Assembly: GCF_021728295.1 (NCBI RefSeq)
Contig: NZ_JAKJXE010000002.1
Span: 186,001-250,000, forward strand
Direction of reading: 5' to 3'
DNA: 64,000 nt
From: Pseudomonas petrae
Lineage (GTDB): Bacteria; Pseudomonadota; Gammaproteobacteria; Pseudomonadales; Pseudomonadaceae
Positions 18,421 to 27,029 of the stretch are shown here, in pieces. The notes under the pieces were generated by a model that was not told the DNA's origin, made no database searches, and worked only from the letters and a program-made list of their open reading frames with translations. Numbering within the stretch: the first letter of the stretch is position 1; the number at the start of each line of letters is the position of its first letter. The position numbers were made by a program, and so were the translations under genes.

Positions 18421-18463
18421 TTGGTAAGGCCAATGGTATGTTTATGTAATTGGTCTTGCCAAT
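18421..18463. promoter_or_regulatory. Two TTGGT-N3-GCCAA-type operators upstream of the zinc dehydrogenase
   Basis: TTGGTAAGGCCAA (18421-18433) and ATTGGTCTTGCCAAT (18449-18463) are two versions of one palindrome spaced about 28 bases apart. Matching sites occur at 23230-23245 and 23345-23360. The form TGGTC-N-GGCCA resembles operators of GntR/FadR-type regulators, so the GntR gene at 21137 is the likely ligand. The remainder of 18342-18642 shows nothing else. Confidence 0.65.
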
Positions 18464-18642
18464 GGTCGGGCAGCTGTGTAGCTTTTTCCTGCAGCGCCGC
18501 ACGTGTCATCGCCCAAGCCACGGCAACTGCGGCCCGCGCTTCCAGAATCCATCCGCCACCTCACAACAACAAGATCACTGCCCGGTATCCTGCGGCTCTG
18601 GCCGTTTCAGCGGCGCCGGCGTGCCTGGTCTGGAGAGAGAAG

Positions 18643-19653
18643 ATGCTCACCGTCGTCTGCGAAAAACCCGGTTCCCTGCTGGCCCTCGACCGTCCGAAAC
18701 CCGAACGCGCACCCGGCGAGACGCTGGTCCGCATCAAGCGGGTCGGGGTCTGTGGCACTGATCTGCATATCTTTAACGGCAATCAGCCGTTCCTCGAATA
18801 CCCCCGGGTCATGGGCCACGAATTCTCCGGCATCGTCGAGCAAAGCGAGGCGGGCAGTGGGCTTGAGCCTGGCGACGTGGTGTACGTGATGCCGTACCTG
18901 TCCTGTGGCGACTGCATCGCCTGTCGCCAGGGCAAGACCAATTGCTGCGTGCGCATTCAAGTGCTGGGCGTCCACCGCGACGGCGCGTTCACTGAATACC
19001 TGAGCCTGCCCCACGGCTTCGTGCTCAAGGCCGACGGGGTCACGCTGGATCAGGCGGCCATGATCGAATTTCTGTCCATTGGCGCCCACGCGGTGCGGCG
19101 CTCGGACGTGCAATCCGGCCAGCGCGCGTTGGTGGTCGGCACCGGCCCGATTGGCATGGCGGTGGCGATTTTCTCCCGCCTGCGTGGGGCGAAAGTCACC
19201 GTGCTCGACACCCGCGAGGACCGCCTGACGTTTTGCAAGCAGCACCTGCAGATTGACTCGGCCGTGCTGATCGGCGAAGACGACAAACAGCAACTGGAGC
19301 AACTGACCCAGGGCGAATTCTTCGATGTGGTGTACGACGCCACCGGCAACGCCAAGGCCATGGAGCGCGGTTTCGAGTTCATCGCCCACGGCGGCAAATA
19401 CGTGCTCGTGTCCATCGTTCGCGACACCATCAGCTTCTCCGATCCCGAATTCCACAAGCGCGAAGCGACGTTGATGGGCAGCCGCAACGCCACCGTCGAA
19501 GACTTCCGCTACGTCGAGCAATGCCTGCGCGACGGCCTGATCCCTGACGCTGCGCTCAACACCCACCGCATGGCCCTGAGCGAGGTGACCGAGCGCTTCA
19601 CCACGTTGCTCGACCCTGCCCAGCGCGTCGTCAAAGCCATCGTCGAATGCTAG
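18643..19653 (+). CDS. Zinc-dependent alcohol dehydrogenase, aldonate (L-gulonate/L-galactonate) 5-dehydrogenase-like
   Basis: 336 aa from the ATG at 18643 (GGAGAGAGAAG upstream); the longer frame to 18421 would run through the operators. Catalytic zinc ligands C37, H59, E60 and the structural zinc set C88, C91, C94, C102 are present, as is the Rossmann motif (VVGTGPIGMAVAI). Resembles the LgoD/RspB group. It precedes a UxuB-like gene with a 12-base gap, so it could feed fructuronate or tagaturonate into that step, for example by oxidising L-gulonate. The substrate is inferred, not demonstrated. Confidence 0.8.
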   Translation: MLTVVCEKPGSLLALDRPKPERAPGETLVRIKRVGVCGTDLHIFNGNQPFLEYPRVMGHEFSGIVEQSEAGSGLEPGDVVYVMPYLSCGDCIACRQGKTNCCVRIQVLGVHRDGAFTEYLSLPHGFVLKADGVTLDQAAMIEFLSIGAHAVRRSDVQSGQRALVVGTGPIGMAVAIFSRLRGAKVTVLDTREDRLTFCKQHLQIDSAVLIGEDDKQQLEQLTQGEFFDVVYDATGNAKAMERGFEFIAHGGKYVLVSIVRDTISFSDPEFHKREATLMGSRNATVEDFRYVEQCLRDGLIPDAALNTHRMALSEVTERFTTLLDPAQRVVKAIVEC

Positions 19654-19664
19654 GAGACGCGGGC

Positions 19665-20804
19665 ATGCGTGCAACCCCATTCACCCCCATTTTGCAGTTC
19701 GGCACCAGCCGTTTTCTTCAGGCCCATGCCGATCTGTTCATTTCCCAGGCCCTGGAAAAGGGCGAAGCGCTGGGCAGAATCACCGTCGTGCAAACCACTG
19801 GCAGTGCCGACAGCGCGCAGCGGGTGCAGGCGCTGGCCAGTGGCGTGGGATATCCGGTGCGCATTCAGGGCGCGGAAAACGGTCGCACGGTGGATGAAGA
19901 GCATTGGTCCACATCGATTGCCGGGGCGCTGCAAGCCGGCCCCGACTGGGCGTTGATTCGTCAGGCGATACGGCACGACGTGCAGGTGGTGATTTCAAAC
20001 ACCGGCGACACAGGCTACGTGCTGGATCCGGCAGACACGGCGTCTTGCCTGGCCGCCGAAGTGCCGGCGCCCCGCAGTTTTCCGGCGAAACTGCTGGTGT
20101 TGCTCCATGACCGCTGGCAGGCGAACCCTGATGCGCCGTTGTCGCTGTTCCCCTGTGAGCTGGTTTCACGCAACGGCGATGTGCTGCGCGACCTGATCAT
20201 CGAGCTGGCGGCAGAGTGGGGCATCGACACCGGGTTTGCCCACTACCTGCGCGACACGTGTCGCTGGGCGAATTCCCTGGTTGATCGCATCGTCTCGCAG
20301 CCCATTCAGCCGGTGGGTGCCATTGCCGAGCCGTACGCGATTTGGGCGATTGAACGTCAGTCGGGGCTGGTGCTGCCGTGTACGCACCCTTGTGTGGTCG
20401 TGACGGATCAACTTGAGCAGTACGAGCAGTTCAAATTGTTCATGCTCAATCTCGGGCACACCTGGCTGGCCGAGCGATGGTTGAAGGATGGCCGGGCTGA
20501 GGGTGAAACGGTGTTTCAGGCGATGAACGACCCGTTGCTGCGCGGGAGCCTGGAGAACGTGTGGGAACGGGAGGTGCTGCCGGTGTTTGCGGCGAAGGGC
20601 CAACGGGATCCGGCGCGGGATTATCTGGCCAGCGTTCGCGACCGTTTTCTCAACCCGTTTTTGCAGCACCGGATTGCTGACATCGCGCAGAACCACGAGG
20701 AGAAGAAACGCCGCAGGTTCTTGCCGGTGGTGGAGATGGGGCGGGTGATTGCGGGGTTGGAGCAGCCGAAGCTTGAGGGTGCGTTGGCGGTGATTCCCGA
20801 CTGA
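19665..20804 (+). CDS. Mannitol-dehydrogenase-family oxidoreductase, fructuronate/tagaturonate reductase-like
   Basis: 379 aa from the ATG at 19665 (AGGAGA upstream); an ATG at 19647 overlapping the previous stop is a weaker choice. The N-terminal segment (LQFGTSRFLQAHADLF) and the family catalytic set K257, N262, H265 (KLFMLNLGH) mark the long-chain mannitol dehydrogenase family. At 379 aa it is about 100 residues shorter than E. coli UxuB or UxaB. With UxuA nearby it likely interconverts D-fructuronate and D-mannonate using NADH. Confidence 0.78.
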   Translation: MRATPFTPILQFGTSRFLQAHADLFISQALEKGEALGRITVVQTTGSADSAQRVQALASGVGYPVRIQGAENGRTVDEEHWSTSIAGALQAGPDWALIRQAIRHDVQVVISNTGDTGYVLDPADTASCLAAEVPAPRSFPAKLLVLLHDRWQANPDAPLSLFPCELVSRNGDVLRDLIIELAAEWGIDTGFAHYLRDTCRWANSLVDRIVSQPIQPVGAIAEPYAIWAIERQSGLVLPCTHPCVVVTDQLEQYEQFKLFMLNLGHTWLAERWLKDGRAEGETVFQAMNDPLLRGSLENVWEREVLPVFAAKGQRDPARDYLASVRDRFLNPFLQHRIADIAQNHEEKKRRRFLPVVEMGRVIAGLEQPKLEGALAVIPD

Positions 20805-20821
20805 CACACCACGCAATAAAT

Positions 20822-21025
20822 AGTGGGACTGGCTTTAGCCGGGAAGGCGTCAATTGGCACACCGCAAAATTGAGGGTGAACGCACTGGCCTCTTCCCGGC
20901 TAAAGCCGGTCCCACTAAACATCGCCTCCGTGGCGGTGACGCAGAGCGTCAGGGGATGTGTCCCACGCGGGGCGTGGGAACAATCATACCGCGCACTCAT
21001 AGTGGGACCGGCTTTAGCCGGGAAG
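20822..21025. repeat. REP/REPIN cluster
   Basis: A REP doublet (20822-20845 and inverted 20893-20916) has a spacer like those at 46134 and 5940. It is followed by GACGCAGAGCGTC and CCCACGCGGGGCGTGGG, then a third REP at about 21000-21024. This fills the gap between the UxuB-like gene and the GntR regulator; no gene is seen. Confidence 0.85.
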
Positions 21026-21136
21026 GCGTCGGTAGCCACACCGCAAAATTGAAGTTGCTCACCGACTGCAAGGCCACGCCACAAGGCGCCCCAACGCCTG
21101 TGATATCCTCCGGCGCATCCTGATGGAACGTGATTG

Positions 21137-21844
21137 ATGACCGCGCCAAGCCCTGCACCCGAACGCCGCCTTTACCAGATCACCGCCGACCGATTGCGCG
21201 AGCACATTCGCAAGCATGGCATCGCCCCCGGCGCGCGGCTGCCTCCCGAGCGCGATCTGGCGCAGTTGCTCGGCGTCTCTCGTCCGTCCTTGCGCGAAGC
21301 CTTGATCGCCCTTGAAATCGAAGGCAGCGTCGAAATCCGCATGGGTTCCGGCATTTACGTCTGTGAGCACCTGCTGGGCGTCAAAGGCAAAACCCGCACG
21401 CTGGGGGAAAGCCCGTCAGAGCTGATGCAGGCCCGGGCGTTGATCGAAGGTGAGAGCGTGATGTTGGCCTGCCTGCACAGCAGCAAGGCCGATTTTCGCT
21501 ACCTGCAGGGGTGCATCGACAAGATGCGCGAGGGTGCGCTCAAAGGGGTGCCGGCGCTGGACGACGACCGCAAATTCCACCAGCGGCTGGCGAAAATGAG
21601 CGGCAACTCGACCCTGGTGCGCATCATCACCTCGTTGTTCGAAGAGCGCTACAGCCCGCTCACTGCCCATGTCAGCGAACATTCCGAAACCCGCGAAACC
21701 TGGGCCATGGCCGTGGCCGAGCACGAAGCCATCCTGCACGCCGTTCAGACCCGCGACCTGATCGGCGCCCAGACCGCCATGCGTGAACACCTGCGCAGGT
21801 CCGAAGCGCGCTGGCTGGACGGGATGGATGCGGAACTGCGTTAG
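21137..21844 (+). CDS. GntR-family (FadR subfamily) regulator of the uxu genes
   Basis: 235 aa. N-terminal winged helix (residues about 10-78, with RLPPERDLAQLLGVSRPSLREAL) and an all-helical FCD ligand domain (metal ligands likely D and H in DDDRKFHQRLA and AEHEAIL). ATG at 21137 preferred over an adjacent TTG. Placed between the two divergent catabolic arms, it is the natural candidate to bind the four TTGGTC-type palindromes. FadR-group regulators usually bind TGGT..ACCA-like sites and respond to organic or sugar acids. Confidence 0.83.
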   Translation: MTAPSPAPERRLYQITADRLREHIRKHGIAPGARLPPERDLAQLLGVSRPSLREALIALEIEGSVEIRMGSGIYVCEHLLGVKGKTRTLGESPSELMQARALIEGESVMLACLHSSKADFRYLQGCIDKMREGALKGVPALDDDRKFHQRLAKMSGNSTLVRIITSLFEERYSPLTAHVSEHSETRETWAMAVAEHEAILHAVQTRDLIGAQTAMREHLRRSEARWLDGMDAELR

Positions 21845-21939
21845 AGCGAGTGGCTTCGGCGAGGCCCTTGGCGCTTCGTGACACCCCAGGCCCCTGCGCC
21901 CTCTGGCTTGACGCTAAAGGCCTGTGAACCGCATGAAAC

Positions 21940-22035
21940 TGTAGGAGCGCGCTTGCCCGCGAACGCGTGGGTACAGACCCTGGAGATGCGTCGGATGTAC
22001 CTACGATTTCGCGGGCAAGCGCGCTCCTACAGGTC
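21940..22035. repeat. Second-class REP doublet (GTAGGAGCGCGCTTGCCCGC type)
   Basis: GTAGGAGCGCGCTTGCCCGC at about 21941 is answered by its inverse ending at about 22032, with a spacer of roughly 45 bases. This is a different REP class from the GGACCGGC family. It lies between the 3' ends of the GntR and uxuA genes. Confidence 0.8.
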
Positions 22036-22093
22036 GTGGTGCGTCAGAGGGCGGTTTCCGATCCCGGATATCAAGCCCCATAAGCTACGAGCC

Positions 22094-23137
22094 TCACGCC
22101 ATCGTCTTGCGAATCCCTTCCCATAAGCCGTTCAGGTACACCGCCCCCAGCGCCCGGTCGTACAAGCCGTAGCCAGGTTTACCGGTTTCGCCCCAGATCA
22201 TCCGCCCGTGGTCAGGGCGGTAATAACCCTCGAAACCGGTCTCGACGTAGGCCTTGACGATCTCGGCCATGTCCAGCGAGCCGTCTTCGGAGCGGTGTGC
22301 GGTTTCGTAAAAGTCACCGGCTTCGTTGACCTTCACATTGCGCAGATGGGCGAAGTGAATGCGTCCCTGACCGCCGAATTCCCGCACCAGCGAGGGGATG
22401 TCATTGCCCAGGTCGGCGCCGAGGGAGCCTGAACACAGCGTCAACCCGTTGGCCGGGTCATCGACCATCGCCAGAATGTGCGCCAGGTCCTCGCGATTCT
22501 TCACCACCCGTGGCATGCCAAACATCGAGCGCGGCGGGTCGTCCGGGTGCAGGGCCATCTTGATGCCTGCGTCTTTTGCCACCGGAATGATGCGCTCTAG
22601 AAAATACGCCAGTCGCTCGCGCAAAGTAGCCTCGTCGACCTGCGCATATTCATTGATCAGCGCGCGCAGGACTTCCGGCTCGTAGCTGACGTCCCAGCCG
22701 GGCAGGTTGATGCCGTCGTCGAGATTCGCCTGCTCGATCACCGCCACGTCGAACGCCAGGGTGGTCGAACCGTCGGGCAGCTCCATGGCCAGGGTCGAGC
22801 GCGTCCAGTCGAACACCGGCATAAAGTTGTAGCAGACCACCTTGATCCCGCAGGCCGCCAGGTTGCGCAGGGTCTGGCCGTAGTTGTGGATCAACTGATC
22901 GCGGGAAGGCAAGCCACGCTTGATGTCTTCGTGGACCGGCACGCTCTCGATGACCTCCAGCTCAAGACCGTGGGCATTCACCTTAGCCTTGAGGGCGGCG
23001 ATCTTGTCCAGCGGCCAGACCTCGCCCACCGGGATGTCGTAGATGGCAGAGACCACGCCGGTCATGCCGGGGATCTGGCGGATGTAGGGCAGGGTGACGG
23101 GATCACTGTCGCCGTACCAACGGAAGGTCATCTTCAT
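22094..23137 (-). CDS. uxuA: Mannonate dehydratase
   Basis: 347 aa. Fe/Mn-dependent TIM-barrel enzyme that dehydrates D-mannonate to 2-keto-3-deoxygluconate. The start [20 protein letters not shown] and the later metal-site segments [18 protein letters not shown] and FAHLRNVK are typical. It is divergent from the MFS transporter at 23476 and shares two TTGGTC-type operators with it. Length is near the family norm. Confidence 0.93.
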   Translation of the reverse strand: MKMTFRWYGDSDPVTLPYIRQIPGMTGVVSAIYDIPVGEVWPLDKIAALKAKVNAHGLELEVIESVPVHEDIKRGLPSRDQLIHNYGQTLRNLAACGIKVVCYNFMPVFDWTRSTLAMELPDGSTTLAFDVAVIEQANLDDGINLPGWDVSYEPEVLRALINEYAQVDEATLRERLAYFLERIIPVAKDAGIKMALHPDDPPRSMFGMPRVVKNREDLAHILAMVDDPANGLTLCSGSLGADLGNDIPSLVREFGGQGRIHFAHLRNVKVNEAGDFYETAHRSEDGSLDMAEIVKAYVETGFEGYYRPDHGRMIWGETGKPGYGLYDRALGAVYLNGLWEGIRKTMA

Positions 23138-23229
23138 TGCGCAGTCCTTGTTGTTATGGGGGGCAGGCCGCTCAAGGTCGCGAGTGATTCATTGAAAGCT
23201 GCCCGAGCGAGGTTTGCGCAGCAGCATAG

Positions 23230-23245
23230 ATTGGTCAGGCCAAAT
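23230..23245. promoter_or_regulatory. GntR-type operator, uxuA side
   Basis: ATTGGTCAGGCCAAAT, about 95 bases upstream of uxuA. It is nearly the mirror image of the site at 23345 and matches the two sites in front of the zinc dehydrogenase. Confidence 0.65.
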
Positions 23246-23344
23246 TATGCAAATCCCGACCGTCGAGCCATAAATCGACAAATAACTCGCCTTTCCGATT
23301 TCCCTAACCCGGTTTGCGGGTCTAGTATCGGCTGCATTCGGATA

Positions 23345-23360
23345 TTTGGTCAGGCCAATT
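23345..23360. promoter_or_regulatory. GntR-type operator, transporter side
   Basis: TTTGGTCAGGCCAATT, 115 bases upstream of the MFS transporter start. Together with 23230-23245 it brackets the divergent promoters. The rest of 23138-23475 contains no gene. Confidence 0.65.
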
Positions 23361-23475
23361 CTGCGGTTCTCGAAGGAGGCTTTATCCCTCGGTGAACAGC
23401 GTGTGAATCAGGGGCTGGGCGCTAGACGAAGCTCTAACGACGTCTTACTCATAAAAATAATTAGGAGGACTCGCC

Positions 23476-24765
23476 ATGCAGAAAGGGCGCTGGTTGGTAA
23501 TTTTTCTGTGCTTCCTCGCGGTGGCCATCAACTACATCGACAGGGCCAACCTCGCTGTTGCCGCCCCCTACATCCAGAAAGAGCTCGCCCTGGGCTCAGG
23601 GCAAATGGGACTGCTGCTCAGCGGTTTCTTCTGGACCTACGCACTCATGCAGATGCCGTTTGGCTGGTTCGTCGACAAGGTCGGCGCGCGCATCGCGCTG
23701 CCCCTCGCGGTGGCCTGGTGGTCGCTGTTCACGGCGGCAACGGCGGCGGCCGGCAGCCTGGCGTCGATGTTCGGTTGCCGGCTGATGCTCGGGGTGGGCG
23801 AGGCGGGGGCGTATCCGTCCTGCGCAAAAATCGTCAGCCAGTGGTTCGACGTCAAGGAGCGCGGCTTTGCCACCAGCATCTTCGACAGCGGTTCACGGGT
23901 CGGCTCGGCGCTGTCCATCCCGCTGGTGGCGTTGATCATTGAACTCTGGGGCTGGCGCGCGTCGTTCATCATCACCGGCGCGGTGGGCCTGATCTGGGTC
24001 GTGGGCTGGTTCCTGATCTACAAAGAGCCCCAGGCCGTTGCTGCCATCGAGCAGCATGAGGCGGGCAAGGCGGCGACCCTCGCGGCACGTCCGAAAGTGA
24101 AATGGGCGTCGCTGTTTCGCCACCGCACGTTGTGGGGAATGATGTTGGGCTTCTTCTGCCTGAACTTCGTGATCTATTTCTTCATCACCTGGTTCCCGAC
24201 CTACTTGGTGACCGAGCGCGGTTTCTCGCTGAAATCACTCGGGACCCTGGGCACCATTCCGGCGGTAGCGTCCATCGTCGGCGGCTGGATTGGCGGACTG
24301 ACCTCCGACGCGCTGTATCGCCGGGGCTGGAGCCTGACCGCTGCGCGCAAGACCTGCATCGTCGGCGGCATGCTGATGTCGTCGAGCATTTCCCTGTCGG
24401 TGTTCGTCGAGGGCACTTACGCGATGCTCGGATTTTTCAGCCTGGCCTATGCGAGCCTGGCGTTCGCCGGCGCGAGTATCTGGTGCCTGCCGGCTGACGT
24501 TGCGCCTTCGCCTGCCCACGTGGCGTCGATTGGCGGCATTCAGAACTTCGCGTCGAACACCGCCGGCATCTTCATCACCACCTTCACCGGCTTCATGCTG
24601 GTGATCGGCAACGGCTCGTTCACCGCGCCGCTGCTCACCGCCGGGGCGTTTGCCCTGCTGGGGGCGTTCAGCTATCTGTTCATTGTCGGCAAGATCGAGC
24701 CGTTTTCGACCACGCCGGAGGATGCCGCGCCTCTGGATACGCCAGCGGTCGCACAGCGCACCTGA
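23476..24765 (+). CDS. MFS transporter, anion:cation symporter family (hexuronate/aldonate type)
   Basis: 429 aa with about 12 hydrophobic segments. The N-terminus (LAVAINYIDRANLAVAAPYI) and the loop GWFVDKVGAR are typical of the ExuT/GudP group of sugar-acid symporters. TTAGGAGG lies upstream of the ATG. Shared operators with uxuA and the dehydrogenase pair suggest it imports the substrate of this pathway, such as a hexuronate or aldonate. Confidence 0.85.
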   Translation: MQKGRWLVIFLCFLAVAINYIDRANLAVAAPYIQKELALGSGQMGLLLSGFFWTYALMQMPFGWFVDKVGARIALPLAVAWWSLFTAATAAAGSLASMFGCRLMLGVGEAGAYPSCAKIVSQWFDVKERGFATSIFDSGSRVGSALSIPLVALIIELWGWRASFIITGAVGLIWVVGWFLIYKEPQAVAAIEQHEAGKAATLAARPKVKWASLFRHRTLWGMMLGFFCLNFVIYFFITWFPTYLVTERGFSLKSLGTLGTIPAVASIVGGWIGGLTSDALYRRGWSLTAARKTCIVGGMLMSSSISLSVFVEGTYAMLGFFSLAYASLAFAGASIWCLPADVAPSPAHVASIGGIQNFASNTAGIFITTFTGFMLVIGNGSFTAPLLTAGAFALLGAFSYLFIVGKIEPFSTTPEDAAPLDTPAVAQRT

Positions 24766-24813
24766 GTGTTGAGTCGGATCCGGGCATCACTTTTGCGGTG
24801 TGCCCACTGACGC

Positions 24814-24838
24814 TTTCCCGGCTAAAGCCGGTCCTACG
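24814..24838. repeat. REP palindrome
   Basis: TTTCCCGGCTAAAGCCGGTC, inverted relative to the REP that opens structured repeat copy C 16 bases further on; the two form a doublet. Confidence 0.85.
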
Positions 24839-24853
24839 GTGTGCGCACGATGT

Positions 24854-25190
24854 GTAGGACCGGCTTCAGCCGGGAAGCTTTTGATCTGCTCTTGATCTTC
24901 CTGCGCAGAAGGTCCAGACACCGCCAATCGCGACTTTGGTGCAGGCTGAACGCAGGTCTTGCGGAGTGGGCCGAGCGGCATGGATGCCGCGAGAGCCGCC
25001 CCCGCCATGGATGGCGGATGGCGGCGGGCCCACGGAGCGAGGCCGGAGTGAGGGCATTCCGACGGAGGAGGAACCAAGCCAGGAGCAAGCACCCTTGGTT
25101 ACTTGGGGATGGTGCGACTTTCGACTTTTCCAAGTCACTCGCCGAAGGCGAAACAGTCGGCCCCCAGGCAGACGCTCTTGATCTTGATCT
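24854..25190 (+). repeat. Structured ~310-nt repeat, copy C
   Basis: Third copy. Starts with a REP (24854-24877). Hairpin GCGGC/GCCGC (24975-24990) and hairpin CCGCC/GGCGG (25002-25017) lie inside a GCCGCC/GGCGGC stem. An outer arm GGTCTTGC pairs with GCGAGGCC. TCGCC-GAA-GGCGA and a final GTCGGCC/GGCAGAC hairpin follow. It ends in TTGATCTTGATCT directly next to the stop codon of the ABC ATPase gene, as copy B does at another gene. Confidence 0.85.
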
Positions 25191-25191
25191 A

Positions 25192-25986
25192 TCAAACAGA
25201 CCCCGCGCGCAGCCGCAATAGACGAGCCCCGTCAAACGGATCAACCAACCAGTGCCCCCGCACCCCGAAAACCTGCGCCAGCCGCTCCGGCGTCAGCACA
25301 TCAAAGGGCGAACCCAACGCCACTAACCGCCCCCCGTCCATCACCGCCAGACGATCACACCCCAACGCCTGATTCAAATCATGCAACGCCACCACCGTCG
25401 TCACCGGCAAATCCTGCACCAACCGCAAAATCGACAACTGCTGCTGAATATCCAGATGATTCGTCGGCTCATCCAGCAACAACACCTGCGGCCGTTGCGC
25501 CAGTGCCCGCGCAATATGCCCGCGCTGCTGCTCCCCACCCGACAACGTATGCCACGGCCTATGCGCCAAGTGCTGCAAACTCACGTCCGCAATCGCCTGC
25601 GCCACAATCCGGTCATCAATCTCGCCCCACGGCGCCAGCGCCGACAGCCACGGCGTACGCCCCAACTCAACCGCCTGCAACAGACTGATCGAATCGCCGG
25701 TCTGCGCATGCTGCTCCACCACCGCCAACTGCCGCGCAATGTCCCGCCGGCTCAGCGCCGACAAGCGCTTCCCGCCCAAGCGAACTTCGCCCTGAGACGG
25801 CGTCTGAATCCCCGCCAGCAACTTCAACAGCGTCGACTTCCCCGACCCATTGGGCCCGACGATCCCCAGGTTTTCCCCCGGCCGAATCGCCAGACTCACC
25901 CCACTGAGCAGTTGCGCGCCCTTGACCGAATAACTCAGGTCACTGCCTTCGAGCATGGCGCCGTGCACCTCCTGACGGGCGTTCAT
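25192..25986 (-). CDS. btuD: ABC transporter ATPase, BtuD/FecE type
   Basis: 264 aa. Walker A GPNGSGKST (44-52), signature LSGGEQQR (148-155) and Walker B VLLLDEP (168-174). The ATG at 25986 overlaps the permease stop by 4 bases. Energises import through the FecCD-type permease. The operon lies behind a cobalamin riboswitch, so a corrinoid is the likely cargo, though siderophore systems share this architecture. A longer open frame upstream is the shadow of the permease gene. Confidence 0.88.
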   Translation of the reverse strand: MNARQEVHGAMLEGSDLSYSVKGAQLLSGVSLAIRPGENLGIVGPNGSGKSTLLKLLAGIQTPSQGEVRLGGKRLSALSRRDIARQLAVVEQHAQTGDSISLLQAVELGRTPWLSALAPWGEIDDRIVAQAIADVSLQHLAHRPWHTLSGGEQQRGHIARALAQRPQVLLLDEPTNHLDIQQQLSILRLVQDLPVTTVVALHDLNQALGCDRLAVMDGGRLVALGSPFDVLTPERLAQVFGVRGHWLVDPFDGARLLRLRAGSV

Positions 25987-27029
25987 CGAGGACGATTCCC
26001 ACGGACCAGAATCATGGCAAACACCGGCGCGCCCACCAGCGCAGTGATCACCCCGATCGGCAACACCTGACCCTTGATCAACGTGCGCGACAGAACATCG
26101 GCGGCGATCATGAACAGCGCGCCGATCAGGGCGCTCAAGGGCAACAACCGGGCATGGCGCACGCCGGCCATCAGACGCACCGCATGGGGAATCACCAGCC
26201 CGACGAAGCCGATGGAGCCAACGATCGACACCATCACCGCCGTCATCAGCGCGGCGGTGAGGATCAGCACGGCCTGCACCCGGCGCACCGGAATGCCCAG
26301 CGACGCAGCCGAATCGCTGCCAAATGTGAACGCATCGAGTGCTCGCCGATGCCACAGGCACACCAGCAAACCGAGCACCACGACCGGCACCGACAGCGCC
26401 ACCGACGACCAGCGCACGCCGCTGAGATTGCCCAGCAACCAGAACATGATCCCGCGGGCCTGCTCGGCATTCGCCGACTTGGTGATCAGGAATGACGTCA
26501 GGGCGTTGAACAACTGGGACCCGGCGATGCCCGCCAGGATGATCTGGCCGGCAGCGGTCTGTCCCCGAGAGGAGCGGGCGAGCAGGGCGACCAGCGAGAA
26601 AGCGGCGATCGCCCCGGCAAACGCGCCGGTGGACAGGGAGATCGTCCCGGCACCGATGCCGATGATTGCCACCAGCACCGCGCCGGTCGAAGCGCCGGCG
26701 GAGATACCCAGCAAGTAGGGATCGGCCAGCGGGTTGCGCAGCAGCGACTGCAGGACCACGCCCGACACCGCCAGCCCTGCGCCGCAGGTGGCGGCAACGA
26801 TGGCCCGGGTCAGGCGGTAATTCCAGACGATGCCCTCGTCGATAGGGTCGAGGGGATAGCCTGCGGCCCACAGCTTGTTCGCCAGCACCTGAACGATCAC
26901 CGGCAGGCTGATCGACGTCTCGCCGATCGCCACGCCCGCCAGCACCGCCAGCGCCAGCAACGCGATGGCCCAGGCGCCATGGCCGAATATTCGGGGGACG
27001 TTCGACCGGGGCATTCTGACTGACGTCAT
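25983..27029 (-). CDS. btuC: FecCD-family ABC transporter permease, BtuC type
   Basis: 348 aa, about ten hydrophobic segments as in BtuC/FhuB relatives. Family markers are ATCGAGLAVSGVVLQSLLRNPLA-like sequence near residues 80-100 (GLAVSGVVLQSLLRNPLADP) and GSIGFVGLVIPHAVR near 270. Overlaps the binding-protein gene upstream and the ATPase downstream by 4 bases each, a tightly coupled operon. Inner membrane. Confidence 0.9.
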   Translation of the reverse strand: MTSVRMPRSNVPRIFGHGAWAIALLALAVLAGVAIGETSISLPVIVQVLANKLWAAGYPLDPIDEGIVWNYRLTRAIVAATCGAGLAVSGVVLQSLLRNPLADPYLLGISAGASTGAVLVAIIGIGAGTISLSTGAFAGAIAAFSLVALLARSSRGQTAAGQIILAGIAGSQLFNALTSFLITKSANAEQARGIMFWLLGNLSGVRWSSVALSVPVVVLGLLVCLWHRRALDAFTFGSDSAASLGIPVRRVQAVLILTAALMTAVMVSIVGSIGFVGLVIPHAVRLMAGVRHARLLPLSALIGALFMIAADVLSRTLIKGQVLPIGVITALVGAPVFAMILVRGNRPR

